A stretch of DNA of 64,000 nt, taken from Rhodobacter capsulatus. GTDB taxonomy: Bacteria > Pseudomonadota > Alphaproteobacteria > Rhodobacterales > Rhodobacteraceae. The notes under the pieces were generated by a model that saw nothing but the letters and a program-made list of their open reading frames with translations, was not told the origin of the DNA and did not search any database. The stretch spans positions 32,234 through 96,233 of the forward strand of contig NZ_SWJZ01000082.1 in assembly GCF_005144475.1 (NCBI RefSeq), written 5' to 3'. This document shows positions 37,117 through 44,874 of the stretch, one piece after another. The translations under genes and the position numbers were made by a program. Position 1 is the stretch's first letter, and every line of letters begins with the position of its first letter.

Positions 37117-37788
37117 GTGAAACAGATGGGTGAAGGCCGCGGCCCCCACCACCGGCACGGCCAGGTTCAGGACCGGCACCGTCAGCGGCAGCGCCATCAG
37201 CGCGCCCGAGGCCCAGATCGTGCCCTTGTTGGCCGCATAAAGCGCCTTCGCCTCGGCCCGGCCCATGCGCCGCACCGCCGCCATCTGGAAATATTCGCGC
37301 CCGAGCAGATAGCCGTTCAGCGCGAAGAAGACGACGGGCGCCAAGGGCCCGACAAACAGATAGACGATCAGCGCGACAAGGTTCGCCCCCAGCACGACGC
37401 CGAAAAACCGCAGACTGTCGCCCAGCGTTTCCGACAGGCCGAGGCGACGCACCGGCGGCAGGCCGGGGTAATGATGGCGCTCGACCAGCTCGGCCACCTC
37501 GTCGAGGAAGAAGCCGGTGAAGATCGAGGCCACCGGCACCATCAGGAAGACCGAGGCGATCAGCATCACGCCGATCGAGGCGATCGACAGCGCCGGGTCG
37601 ATCCAGCCGATTTCGCCGAAGAAGGGCAGGGTGATCGTGTCGGGAACGAACCAGCCGATCAGCTCGAAGAGGCCGAACCAGACGACGAGCAGCAGAAGGA
37701 TGGCGAGGCCGATGCCCTTGAGCAGAACTTTCAGCGCGCCGGGACGGGCCAGATCGGCCCAGCCGCGCAGGAAGATGTCGAAGATCAT
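37099..37788 (-). CDS. EI24-domain (CysZ-like) membrane protein
   Basis: A 229-residue polytopic protein of the EI24/CysZ family (CysZ being a sulfate permease). Four or five hydrophobic segments are seen (for example VLLKGIGLAILLLLVVWFGLF and LGANLVALIVYLFVGPLAPVV), with the family motif YLLGREYFQMAAVRRMGRAEA in the cytoplasmic C-terminal part. The ATG at 37788 overlaps the upstream nitroreductase TGA (ATGA), which supports this start over the one at 37800. A sulfate-transport role is inferred from the family only; no cys genes are adjacent. Confidence 0.87.
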   Translation of the reverse strand: MIFDIFLRGWADLARPGALKVLLKGIGLAILLLLVVWFGLFELIGWFVPDTITLPFFGEIGWIDPALSIASIGVMLIASVFLMVPVASIFTGFFLDEVAELVERHHYPGLPPVRRLGLSETLGDSLRFFGVVLGANLVALIVYLFVGPLAPVVFFALNGYLLGREYFQMAAVRRMGRAEAKALYAANKGTIWASGALMALPLTVPVLNLAVPVVGAAAFTHLFHRLAQR

Positions 37789-38390
37789 GCGCTTACCCAT
37801 GTGATGAGACGGTCAAGATCGGGGCGGGGGCGTTCGGGCGGCGGCGCCGTCTCGGTGCCGATATGGATCAGCCCCGCGACCCATTCGCCGGGGGCCAGCC
37901 CCAGCGCCGGGGCGGCAAAGCGCAGATCATGCGCCACCCAGCCGGTCAGCCAGGCCGCCCCCCAGCCCGCGGCCAGCGCGGCATTCAGAAGCTGCATCCC
38001 CGCCGCGCCAACCGACAGGGTCTGCTCGATCGCGGGCACCTTTTCGGTGGGCCGGGGCACGGCGATCAGCGCGACGCAGAGCGGGCTTTGCGCGAATTGC
38101 GACACGCCCTTGGCCGCCACCTCCTCGGGCAGAAGATGGGTGGCGGCGAATACCGCGGCTTCGTCGGCCAGCCGTTCCAGCGCGGGCTTTTCCAGCACGA
38201 CAAAGCGCCAGGGTTCCAACTTGCCATGATCGGGCACGCGCGCGGCGATGGTCAGGATCTCGCGCAGCGCAGCGCGGTCGGGCGCCGGGGCGGCGAGCAG
38301 CTTCGGCGGCCGCGAGCGGCGGGTGGAAAGGAAGGTGAGGGTCGTCGCGTCGCGCAGGGCGCGATTGACGGTGCCGGGGGGAATCTCCAT
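37785..38390 (-). CDS. Nitroreductase family protein
   Basis: A 201-residue FMN-dependent oxidoreductase of the nitroreductase fold (YdjA-like subgroup). FMN-contact motifs are visible: LSTRRSRPPK at the N terminus, RVPDHGKLEPWRFVV (typical of the YdjA group), and the region AAGWGAAWLTGWVAHD near the C-terminal FMN site. The start at 38390 follows AGGAGATGTGCG; the long upstream frame overlaps the divergent YggU gene. Overlapping stop/start with the CysZ-like gene indicates translational coupling. Confidence 0.9.
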   Translation of the reverse strand: MEIPPGTVNRALRDATTLTFLSTRRSRPPKLLAAPAPDRAALREILTIAARVPDHGKLEPWRFVVLEKPALERLADEAAVFAATHLLPEEVAAKGVSQFAQSPLCVALIAVPRPTEKVPAIEQTLSVGAAGMQLLNAALAAGWGAAWLTGWVAHDLRFAAPALGLAPGEWVAGLIHIGTETAPPPERPRPDLDRLITWVSA

Positions 38391-38483
38391 CGCACATCTC
38401 CTGTCTGCGCAAGATATCGGCGGTCGCGGCACGGATTGCAAGGACGGGCCTTGCCCGGCCGGGCGGGCGCGGTAGAAGGGGGC

Positions 38484-38732
38484 ATGAGTGATCTGAGCCA
38501 TCTTGCGCAACCGGGCGCGGAAATCGCGCTGCGCGTGACCCCCAAGGCCTCGCGCAACGAGATCGTCTTGGCGGAAGATGGCCTGCGCGCCTATGTGACG
38601 GTGGTGCCCGAGGCCGGCAAGGCCAATGCGGCGGTGGTGAAACTGCTCGCCAAAAGCCTGGGCGTGGCGAAATCGCGGCTGACCCTGATCCGGGGCGAGA
38701 CCGCGCGCGACAAGGTGTTCCGCCTCGAGTGA
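38484..38732 (+). CDS. YggU/DUF167 family protein
   Basis: An 82-residue small protein of the DUF167 (YggU) family of unknown function, found in most bacteria and eukaryotes. The family signature LRVTPKASRNEIV ... LRAYVTVVPEAGKANAAVVK ... LAKSLGVAKSRLTLIRGETARDKVF is complete. It starts divergently to the nitroreductase gene. The full family length is present and no oddities are visible. Confidence 0.93.
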   Translation: MSDLSHLAQPGAEIALRVTPKASRNEIVLAEDGLRAYVTVVPEAGKANAAVVKLLAKSLGVAKSRLTLIRGETARDKVFRLE

Positions 38733-39101
38733 GGCGGCCCGGGCAGGGGGCGCCGCCCCCTCTTTCGGCTGCGCCGAAATTCACCCCCGGGATATTTGAG
38801 GCAAGATAAACGGGCGCCTTTCACCTTGGTGCAAATATCCCGGGGGGAGGCCGCAGGCCGAGGGGGCAGCGCCCCCCTGCCCGCCGTGTGGATCGCGCAA
38901 CGTCCGGGCGGATTTTCCCCCTGCGGCATCGGCGCATCTGGTCGCTGACGAATTTGTGAGTTTTCCTGACCAAAGGGTCGAAGCGGATCTTGGTTCGCAT
39001 TTGGGCGCAGACAGTGCGCATGCCGGGCGGGTCGGGCTGTTCGGGAACGTGGTGTCTTGTCCGCGGTCCTGTCACATGTTCGGACTGGTCGGGGACGAAA
39101 A
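38733..39101. other. 369-base non-coding interval
   Basis: The first 145 bases carry a full-length type B dyad repeat (38745-38877). The remaining 220 bases up to the small membrane protein gene contain no convincing open frame or RNA gene; they presumably hold its promoter. Confidence 0.6.
38745..38877. repeat. Intergenic dyad repeat, type B, full-length
   Basis: Mirror-symmetric layout: palindrome GGGGGCGCCGCCCCC, hairpin CGGCTGCGCCG, arm GGGATATTTGAGGCAAGATA, short spacer, arm TTTCACCTTGGTGCAAATAT then CCCGGGGGG, hairpin GGCCGCAGGCC, palindrome GGGGGCAGCGCCCCC. It is the same architecture as the copy at 53858-53994. Confidence 0.8.
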
Positions 39102-39365
39102 ATGGTCGGATTTGGCAGATTGCTGGTCTTGCTCGCCGTCATGGCGATATCGGGATATTGGGTCTTGCGATTGTCGCTGGCGTCGCGAAAACGTGAAGCG
39201 CTCGAGGCGGCTTGGAATGAGGGCGCGGGTGATGCGCTGGATTTCGATGCCTATCTAAAGAGCGGAATGGCCGCATGGGAAAACAGCCTGCCGCAGCGCA
39301 TCTTGCGTCTGGTGATGCTGCTGCCCTTCGCGGTCGTGGGCGCACTTGTCTATTTCGCCAACTGA
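39102..39365 (+). CDS. Small two-TM membrane protein
   Basis: An 87-residue protein with an N-terminal hydrophobic helix (FGRLLVLLAVMAISGYWVL), a charged middle (ASRKREALEAAWNEGAGDAL) and a second hydrophobic helix (ILRLVMLLPFAVVGALVYF). It lies 9 bases before the DUF1523 gene, so the two are probably co-translated and may form one membrane complex. No named family is recognised. The ATG at 39102 is preferred to an upstream in-frame start because it begins the first helix. Confidence 0.75.
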   Translation: MVGFGRLLVLLAVMAISGYWVLRLSLASRKREALEAAWNEGAGDALDFDAYLKSGMAAWENSLPQRILRLVMLLPFAVVGALVYFAN

Positions 39366-39374
39366 GAGGTGAGC

Positions 39375-40022
39375 ATGGGATACGTCAAATGGGTTTTCTG
39401 GCTGCTGATCGCGGTGATCTTCGGCAGCTTCCTGCACTACACCCTGCCCCGGCACGAAGTCGTGCGGGTCGTCAACATCTATCAGGAACGGCAGGATCCG
39501 AGCGGCTGGACCAGCATCTTCTGGTCGGGGCCGAAGGTGAAGACCAGCACGCAAAGCAGCTATGACGTGCAGTTCATCTCGGCGGTGACGCCCGAGGGCA
39601 AGCCGGTCGTCTATCGCAACGAGGACACGGGCTGGGGCTGGCCGCCCTATTTCAAATTCGACACCGCGAACCTGTCGACCCGGGCGGCCGACCTGCAATC
39701 GACGGGCGAGGCGCCGAAATGGGGGGTGATGACCTATTACGGCTGGCGCAGCGAGCTGTTCTCGATCTTCCCGAACGCGGTTTCGATCCGCAGCGTGGAC
39801 GGGCCCGAGGTCTCGATCATTCCGTGGTTCAACATCATCTTCCTGACGCTGCTTGCGATGGCGATCCTGACGGTGCGGGCGCTGTGGATCCAGTTCCGGC
39901 GCAATGCGATCGACCCGGTGCTGGGTGATGTCGCCGATGCGATCGAGGATGTGACCGACCGCGCCGAATCGGGCGTCGACAAGGCCCGGGGCATGTTCGA
40001 CGATCTGACCGGGAAGAAGTGA
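39375..40022 (+). CDS. DUF1523-family membrane protein
   Basis: A 215-residue protein with an N-terminal signal-anchor helix (VKWVFWLLIAVIFGSFLHYT), a roughly 110-residue periplasmic domain rich in aromatic residues (GWTSIFWSGPKVKTSTQSSY, GWGWPPYFKFDTANLSTRAA), a second TM helix (IIPWFNIIFLTLLAMAILTV) and an amphipathic C-terminal tail. It matches the DUF1523 family, common in Rhodobacterales and of unknown function. The ATG at 39375 lies 2 codons after a GTG and has AGAGGTGAGC upstream. It appears to form a pair with the preceding 87-residue protein. Confidence 0.8.
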   Translation: MGYVKWVFWLLIAVIFGSFLHYTLPRHEVVRVVNIYQERQDPSGWTSIFWSGPKVKTSTQSSYDVQFISAVTPEGKPVVYRNEDTGWGWPPYFKFDTANLSTRAADLQSTGEAPKWGVMTYYGWRSELFSIFPNAVSIRSVDGPEVSIIPWFNIIFLTLLAMAILTVRALWIQFRRNAIDPVLGDVADAIEDVTDRAESGVDKARGMFDDLTGKK

Positions 40023-40030
40023 CGACGGCC

Positions 40031-40139
40031 GGGGGCGCTGCCCCGCCGGGCTGCCACGGGCCGCCCTTTCGATCGGGCCCCCTTCCACCGGAAGGTGGCG
40101 CGATCCCCTCTCACCCCGAGGGATTTCGCGAAAGATGAA
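40031..40139. repeat. Degenerate half of type B dyad repeat
   Basis: Palindrome GGGGGCGCTGCCCC, then the decayed left arm CACCCCGAGGGATTTCGCGA followed by AAGATGAA. No right arm is visible. It sits between the DUF1523 gene and the convergent ALDH16 gene. Confidence 0.5.
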
Positions 40140-40174
40140 GGGAACCGCGTCCGGGATTCGGGCGCGGTTTTCGC

Positions 40175-42514
40175 TTACATGCCGTAGGGCATCCAGATGG
40201 TTTTCGTCTGCGTCGCCTGTTCCAGGGTTTCCCGCATCTCCTGCGCCGCCCAGTCGCGCAGCGTCGGGCACCAGGTCGCCTTCAGGCTGGCGGCACTTTC
40301 GCGTTCCACCATCGCGGCGCCCTCGGGGCTGCCCGCATACCAGAGCGCCGCCACATCGTCATGGCCCGCCAGCACCTTCGCCAGATCGTCGCGCGGGCCC
40401 GAGATCAGGTTCACCACGCCGCCCGGCACGTCCGAGGTGTCGAGCACCTGGGCGAAATCGGCCGCCACAAGGGGCTGCGCCATCGCCGGGATCGCCACCA
40501 CGCGGTTGCCCGCCGCGATCGCGGGCAGCACCAGCGCGGCCAGGCCCAACAGCGGTTGGCGGTTGGCGCAGGCGATGCCCAGAACGCCCCAGGGCTCGGG
40601 CCGGGTCAGGGTCAGCAGCTGCGATTTCGTCTGGATCACCGCGCCTTCGATCTTGTCGGCCAGCGCGGCGGCGCGGAAGGCCAGCCGGATCGTCTGCGCG
40701 ACCTCGGAGGGATCATGGCCGGTCCCGGTCAGACGCGCCTCGAATTCCGCGGCGCGCAGCGACAGGTTCTCGGCGAGGAAATAAAGCACCTGCGCGCGGG
40801 CGTGCCCGGTCAGCTTCGACCAGCCCGCCGCCTTGTGCGCGGCCTCGACGGCGTTGCGGATGTCCTTGCGCCCGCCAAGGGGGGCAAGGCCGATCTCCTG
40901 CCCCTGATGCGTGACGCGCCAGCTTTGCCCGCCCTCGGGGCGTTTCTGCGCGCCGCCGAGGTAAAGCTTCGCGGTGCGGTCGATCGGCTGCGGCAGGGCG
41001 GGCTCGGGGCTGGGGGCGGGGTTGAAATCCGGGGCAGGGGCCTCTGGCACCGGGGCCGTCGCGGGGCGGCGCAGGAAGGCCCGCAGACCGTCCCGCCCGC
41101 CGCTGCGGCCAAAGCCGCTGTCGCGCCTGCCGCCGCAGGGCGCGGCGGCATCAAGCAGGAGGTGGCAGTTGATCCAGACCGTTCCGGCCGCCAGTTTCGC
41201 CGCCACATCCTGCGCCAGCGTCAGGTTTTCGGTCCAGACCGAGGCCGCCAGACCGGAGCGCGTCGCATTGGCCAGTTCGACCGCCTCGGCGGGGGTGCGG
41301 AAGCTGGCCAGCGTGCCGATGGGGCCGAAGAGATCCTCGGTCACACAGGGGTTTGCGGGGGATGCGTCGATCAGCAGGCCCGGCGCGCAGAAGGTGCCGC
41401 GGGCAGGCAGGGGGGGCTCCGCCGTGATCAGCCGCGCGCCCGCGGCGATGCCCTTTGCCAAAAGCGCGTGCAGCTGCGCCAGAAGCGCGGGCGAGAGGAC
41501 CGCCCCCAGATCGGTGCATTTGTCGAGCGGATCGCCAAGCCGCAGTTTCTGCAGCCGGGTCAGCAGGCGGGCGGTGAAGGTCTCGGCCACGGCCTCGGCG
41601 ACGAAGATCCGCGGTCCGGTGGCACAGATCTGCCCCTGATGGGTCCAGGCGGCGGCGACGACGCCTTCGATGGCGGCATCCAGATCGGCATCGGCAAAGA
41701 CGAGGACGGGCGACTTGCCGCCAAGCTCCAGCGTCAGCGCCTTGCCCGCGCCCGCCGTGGCCCTGCGGAGCGCGCGGCCGACCTCGGTCGTGCCGGTGAA
41801 GACGATCTGCTCGACGGGGGCGGCGGCCAGCGCGGCGCCGGTCGCCCCGTCGCCGGTGACGATGTTCAAAACCCCGGCGGGCAGGCCGATTTCAAGGCAG
41901 ATCTCGGCAAAGGCGAGCGCCGAGAGCGGTGTTGCCTCGGCCGGTTTCAGCACCACGGTATTGCCTGCGGCCAGCGCCGGGGCGACCTTCGCGGCCAGCA
42001 TCAGAAGGGGCGCCTGCGCGGGCAGGATCGCTCCGACGGTGCCCCGGGGCACAAGGCCGGGAAAATCGTCAGCGCATAATTCCGCCCAGCCGGCGTGGTG
42101 GTAGACATGGCGGATGGCCAGCGGAAGGTCGAAGTCGCGGGTCTCGCGGATCGGCTTTCCACTATCCAGAACTTCCAGAATTCTGAAAAACGCCTCGCGT
42201 TTCTGCAGGGTCCGGGCGATGGCATAAAGCCATTTCGCCCGCTCATGCCCCGACAGCGCCGCCCAGCCGGGGGCGGCGGCGCGCGCGGCGGCGACCGCCG
42301 CGGCCACTTCTGCCGCGCTGCCCCGGGTGACCTCGGCCAGGGTCTCGCCCGTGGCCGGGTTTTGCACCGCGACGACCGTGCCGGGCGGCGTCATCGCCCC
42401 GCCGATCAGATGGCCAAAGCGGCCGCGGGCCTGCAGCCAGGCCGTCACCTCGCCCGAGGCTTCGGGGGCGGGGCCATAGTCCATCGTCTCGAGGATCTCG
42501 TTCACGGAAGGCAT
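40175..42514 (-). CDS. ALDH16-type double-domain aldehyde dehydrogenase
   Basis: A 779-residue protein with two tandem aldehyde dehydrogenase folds. The first (about 20-480) has the catalytic cysteine C297 in GQICATGPRIF and the general base E263 in LTLELGGKSPV. The usual Asn of the oxyanion hole (PWNFP) is replaced: the site reads LPAQAPLLM (Q167). The second domain (about 510-779) is shorter and lacks a recognisable active-site Cys/Glu pair, as in ALDH16 family members, where it is structural. The start at 42514 follows GAGGGAAAG. It lies 7 bases after deoC, so it may oxidise acetaldehyde from that enzyme. Confidence 0.9.
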   Translation of the reverse strand: MPSVNEILETMDYGPAPEASGEVTAWLQARGRFGHLIGGAMTPPGTVVAVQNPATGETLAEVTRGSAAEVAAAVAAARAAAPGWAALSGHERAKWLYAIARTLQKREAFFRILEVLDSGKPIRETRDFDLPLAIRHVYHHAGWAELCADDFPGLVPRGTVGAILPAQAPLLMLAAKVAPALAAGNTVVLKPAEATPLSALAFAEICLEIGLPAGVLNIVTGDGATGAALAAAPVEQIVFTGTTEVGRALRRATAGAGKALTLELGGKSPVLVFADADLDAAIEGVVAAAWTHQGQICATGPRIFVAEAVAETFTARLLTRLQKLRLGDPLDKCTDLGAVLSPALLAQLHALLAKGIAAGARLITAEPPLPARGTFCAPGLLIDASPANPCVTEDLFGPIGTLASFRTPAEAVELANATRSGLAASVWTENLTLAQDVAAKLAAGTVWINCHLLLDAAAPCGGRRDSGFGRSGGRDGLRAFLRRPATAPVPEAPAPDFNPAPSPEPALPQPIDRTAKLYLGGAQKRPEGGQSWRVTHQGQEIGLAPLGGRKDIRNAVEAAHKAAGWSKLTGHARAQVLYFLAENLSLRAAEFEARLTGTGHDPSEVAQTIRLAFRAAALADKIEGAVIQTKSQLLTLTRPEPWGVLGIACANRQPLLGLAALVLPAIAAGNRVVAIPAMAQPLVAADFAQVLDTSDVPGGVVNLISGPRDDLAKVLAGHDDVAALWYAGSPEGAAMVERESAASLKATWCPTLRDWAAQEMRETLEQATQTKTIWMPYGM

Positions 42515-42521
42515 CTTTCCC

Positions 42522-43475
42522 TCAGGCAAGCGCGTGGCGGTGGCTGGCGGCATAGCGGCCGGTGACATGGGTCTCAAGCTGGCGTTCGATATCGCCCAGC
42601 ATCGAGGAGGCGCCCAGACGGAACAGCGTGGGCCGGAGCCAGTCGGTGCCCAGTTCTTCCTTCATCAGGATCTGCCAGTTCAGCGCATCCCTGGCGGTCT
42701 TCATTCCGCCCGCGGGCTTGAAACCGATCTTCACGCCGGTCCGCGCGCCATAGTCGCGCGCCGCCCGGGCCATCGTCAAGGACACCGGCAGGGTGGCATT
42801 CACCCCCTCCTTGCCGGTCGAGGTCTTGATGAAATCGGCCCCAGCCTGCATCGCCACCATCGCGGCCTTGTAGACATTCGACAGCGTCTGCAGATCGCCG
42901 GTGGCCAGGATCGCCTTCATATGCGCCGCGCCGCAGGCTTCGCGCATCGCCGCGATCTCGTCATGCAGCTGCGCCCAATCGGCCCGCAGCACCAGCGCGC
43001 GCGAAATCACGATGTCGATTTCCGCCGCGCCCTCCTCGACCGCGTAACGGATTTCGGCCAGCCGCAGGGGCAGCGGCATCAGCCCGGCGGGAAAGCCCGT
43101 CGCCACCGAGGCCACGGGAATATCCGTGCCCCGCAAGGCCTTGATCGCCGCCGCCACCATCGTCGGATAGACGCAGACGGCCGCTGTGGTCAGCGTGTCC
43201 AGCCCAAGCCCCGACAGGATGTGATCGGCCAGCGGCCGCCGCGCCTTGGCGCAAAGCCGCGCCACCCGCGCCTCCGTATCGTCGCCCGAAAGCGTCGTCA
43301 GGTCCATGCAGCGGATGGCATTCACCAGCCAGGCCGCCTGCCATTGCCTCTTCAGCGACCGGCTGGCCAGCAGATGCGCGGCGCGGGCCTCGGCGGCGGG
43401 GGTGTTGACGGCGATCTCCTCGAACCAGCTGCGGTCGAGGGGGGTGCCGGGGTTGCGAAGCTGGGGATCGGTCAT
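42522..43475 (-). CDS. deoC: Deoxyribose-phosphate aldolase
   Basis: A 317-residue class I aldolase cleaving 2-deoxyribose-5-phosphate into glyceraldehyde-3-phosphate and acetaldehyde in nucleoside salvage. Schiff-base lysine is in ADFIKTSTGKEGVNATL, with the supporting lysine in AHMKAILATGDLQ and the phosphate-binding end motif FKPAGGMKTARDALNW ... LFRLGASSML. The start at 43475 begins MTDPQLRNPG; the long upstream frame lacks family support. The N-terminal extension of about 55 residues is typical of the larger proteobacterial type. It is followed 7 bases later by the ALDH16 gene. Confidence 0.95.
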   Translation of the reverse strand: MTDPQLRNPGTPLDRSWFEEIAVNTPAAEARAAHLLASRSLKRQWQAAWLVNAIRCMDLTTLSGDDTEARVARLCAKARRPLADHILSGLGLDTLTTAAVCVYPTMVAAAIKALRGTDIPVASVATGFPAGLMPLPLRLAEIRYAVEEGAAEIDIVISRALVLRADWAQLHDEIAAMREACGAAHMKAILATGDLQTLSNVYKAAMVAMQAGADFIKTSTGKEGVNATLPVSLTMARAARDYGARTGVKIGFKPAGGMKTARDALNWQILMKEELGTDWLRPTLFRLGASSMLGDIERQLETHVTGRYAASHRHALA

Positions 43476-43651
43476 GGCGGGCCTGTGGTTGCGTGCAGGC
43501 AGGCTAGCGGTTGCCGCCCCGGGCTTCAATGACCGGCAAAGGCGCAAATTCCGCCCGCGATTTACTCTGACGTGCCGAAACTTCGCAAAACCGGCGGGAA
43601 ATCGTTGCAGCAAAAGCCGTTTTGCGCATTCTGGCGACATTTGAGGTGATC

Positions 43652-43993
43652 ATGACGATGATGGCGTTGCGAATCGAAGAACGGGTGGCGTTTGCCATCG
43701 AACGGCTGCTGCGGGCGGACGACTCCTGGCGCAGTCTGGTGCGCGACATGGTCGATCGCTGGCCCGAGGAGCCGCCGCTGGAACTGGGCTTCACGCTGGT
43801 TTCGGCGGCTTCGGCGATCGAAAGCTCTTTTGCGGAAGGCAGCCCCGCGCGCGAGGCGGCGATGCAGGGCTATCGGCTGGCGGCGCTGATCAGCATGGAT
43901 GTGCATGCGATGCAGCTTCTGGGCATGGATTGCGACCGGGCCGACCATCTGCTGGCCTATTGGGATATCGACCCGTTTTTCGCAAGACTCTGA
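43652..43993 (+). CDS. Hypothetical helical protein
   Basis: A 113-residue protein with no recognised family. It is helical and acidic, with an amphipathic N-terminal helix (ALRIEERVAFAIERLLRADD), a central SSFAEGSPAREAAMQGYRLA segment and a C-terminal HAMQLLGMDCDRADHLLAYW. No signal peptide or metal motif is visible apart from scattered His and Cys residues. The ATG follows the excellent site GAGGTGATC. It is divergent from deoC and ends at a strong terminator, so it is a discrete transcript. Confidence 0.72.
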   Translation: MTMMALRIEERVAFAIERLLRADDSWRSLVRDMVDRWPEEPPLELGFTLVSAASAIESSFAEGSPAREAAMQGYRLAALISMDVHAMQLLGMDCDRADHLLAYWDIDPFFARL

Positions 43994-44009
43994 ATGTTCC
44001 GAAAATGGA

Positions 44010-44033
44010 AAAGCCCCGCCGAGGCGGGGCTTT
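44010..44033 (+). terminator. Rho-independent terminator
   Basis: A perfect 11-bp stem AAAGCCCCGCC / GGCGGGGCTTT with a 2-base GA loop centre, 16 bases after the stop of the 113-residue gene. On the minus strand it ends in TTTTCC, so it can also stop the bolA-grxD transcript. Confidence 0.88.
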
Positions 44034-44057
44034 CGGGATCGGGCCCGGGGCGGGTCC

Positions 44058-44417
44058 TCAGGCGTTGGCGGCGCGGATCTGGTCGGCGCGGCCCTTGTCA
44101 TAGGTGATGCCCTTGTCGTCGAAAAGCTTGTCCAGCTCGCCCGAGAGCATCATTTCGGTGACGATGTCGCAGCCGCCGACGAAGTCGCCCTTGACGTAAA
44201 GCTGCGGGATCGTCGGCCAGTCGGAATAGTCCTTGATGCCCTGACGCACCTCGGCGTCGGCCAGGACGTTGACGTCCTTGTAGGTCACGCCAAGGTAGTT
44301 CAGCACGCCCGCGACGCGGCTGGAAAACCCGCATTGCGGCATGTCCTTCGTGCCCTTCATGTAAAGGATGACGTCGTTTCCGGCGATGTCGGCCTTGATC
44401 TGGTCGAGTGCGGTCAT
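44058..44417 (-). CDS. grxD: Monothiol CGFS glutaredoxin
   Basis: A 119-residue Grx4-type protein that binds a bridging [2Fe-2S] cluster with glutathione and passes it to acceptors. The signature is [20 protein letters not shown] with the single active Cys (CGFS). The glutathione contacts [20 protein letters not shown] are present. The start at 44417 begins [10 protein letters not shown]. It lies 35 bases downstream of bolA, its usual partner, and purL is upstream, an arrangement seen in many alphaproteobacteria. Confidence 0.96.
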   Translation of the reverse strand: MTALDQIKADIAGNDVILYMKGTKDMPQCGFSSRVAGVLNYLGVTYKDVNVLADAEVRQGIKDYSDWPTIPQLYVKGDFVGGCDIVTEMMLSGELDKLFDDKGITYDKGRADQIRAANA

Positions 44418-44452
44418 GGGAGGGGTCCTTTCTGCGAAACGTGAACCGCGGC

Positions 44453-44692
44453 TCATTCGGCCTTGGTGGTCAGGGCAAGGGCATGCAGCGGCGCATTCGG
44501 CCCGTCCATCGCGCCTTTCAGCGTGGCGAAGACGGCGCGTTGCTGCTGCACCCGGTTCAGCCCCTTGAACGAGGCGTCGATCACCTCGGCCCCCCAATGG
44601 TTGCCGTCCCCGGCAAGGTCGGTGATGGTGATCTTCGCATCGGGAAACCCGGCGCGGATCAGGGCTTCGATGTCACTGGCTTCCATCGGCAT
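44453..44692 (-). CDS. bolA: BolA-family protein
   Basis: A 79-residue BolA-type protein that forms [2Fe-2S]-bridged heterocomplexes with CGFS glutaredoxins. The class II KH-like fold is seen in [20 protein letters not shown] ... [20 protein letters not shown], and the conserved C-terminal His cluster-ligand in [16 protein letters not shown]. The ATG at 44692 with AAGGAG at 7-base spacing is chosen; two further Met codons lie just inside. It is directly upstream of grxD. Confidence 0.94.
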   Translation of the reverse strand: MPMEASDIEALIRAGFPDAKITITDLAGDGNHWGAEVIDASFKGLNRVQQQRAVFATLKGAMDGPNAPLHALALTTKAE

Positions 44693-44834
44693 GGGCAACT
44701 CCTTGTTCTGGGATCAATCTAGGCCGCGGGCGCAGGGGCGACAAGGGCCAAGCACCGGCTGCGCGTGCCAAGTGACGCAGCGGGCAAGCGCCGCGGCGAG
44801 GACGGGTATCGGGACGGGGGCAAATCTCGCCGAA

Positions 44835-44865
44835 CTCCGGGGCGGCGCTTGTGCCCGCCCCGGAG
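44835..44865 (-). terminator. Rho-independent-type hairpin after purL
   Basis: An 11-bp stem CTCCGGGGCGG / CCGCCCCGGAG about 10 bases beyond the purL stop. The T tract is weak, so readthrough into bolA-grxD is possible. Confidence 0.65.
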
Positions 44866-44874
44866 CGTGCGTTT

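Noticed and set aside
37789..37800. Upstream start (37800) for the CysZ-like gene
   Set aside because: No ribosome binding site; the ATG at 37788 overlaps the preceding stop (ATGA), which is the usual coupling arrangement.
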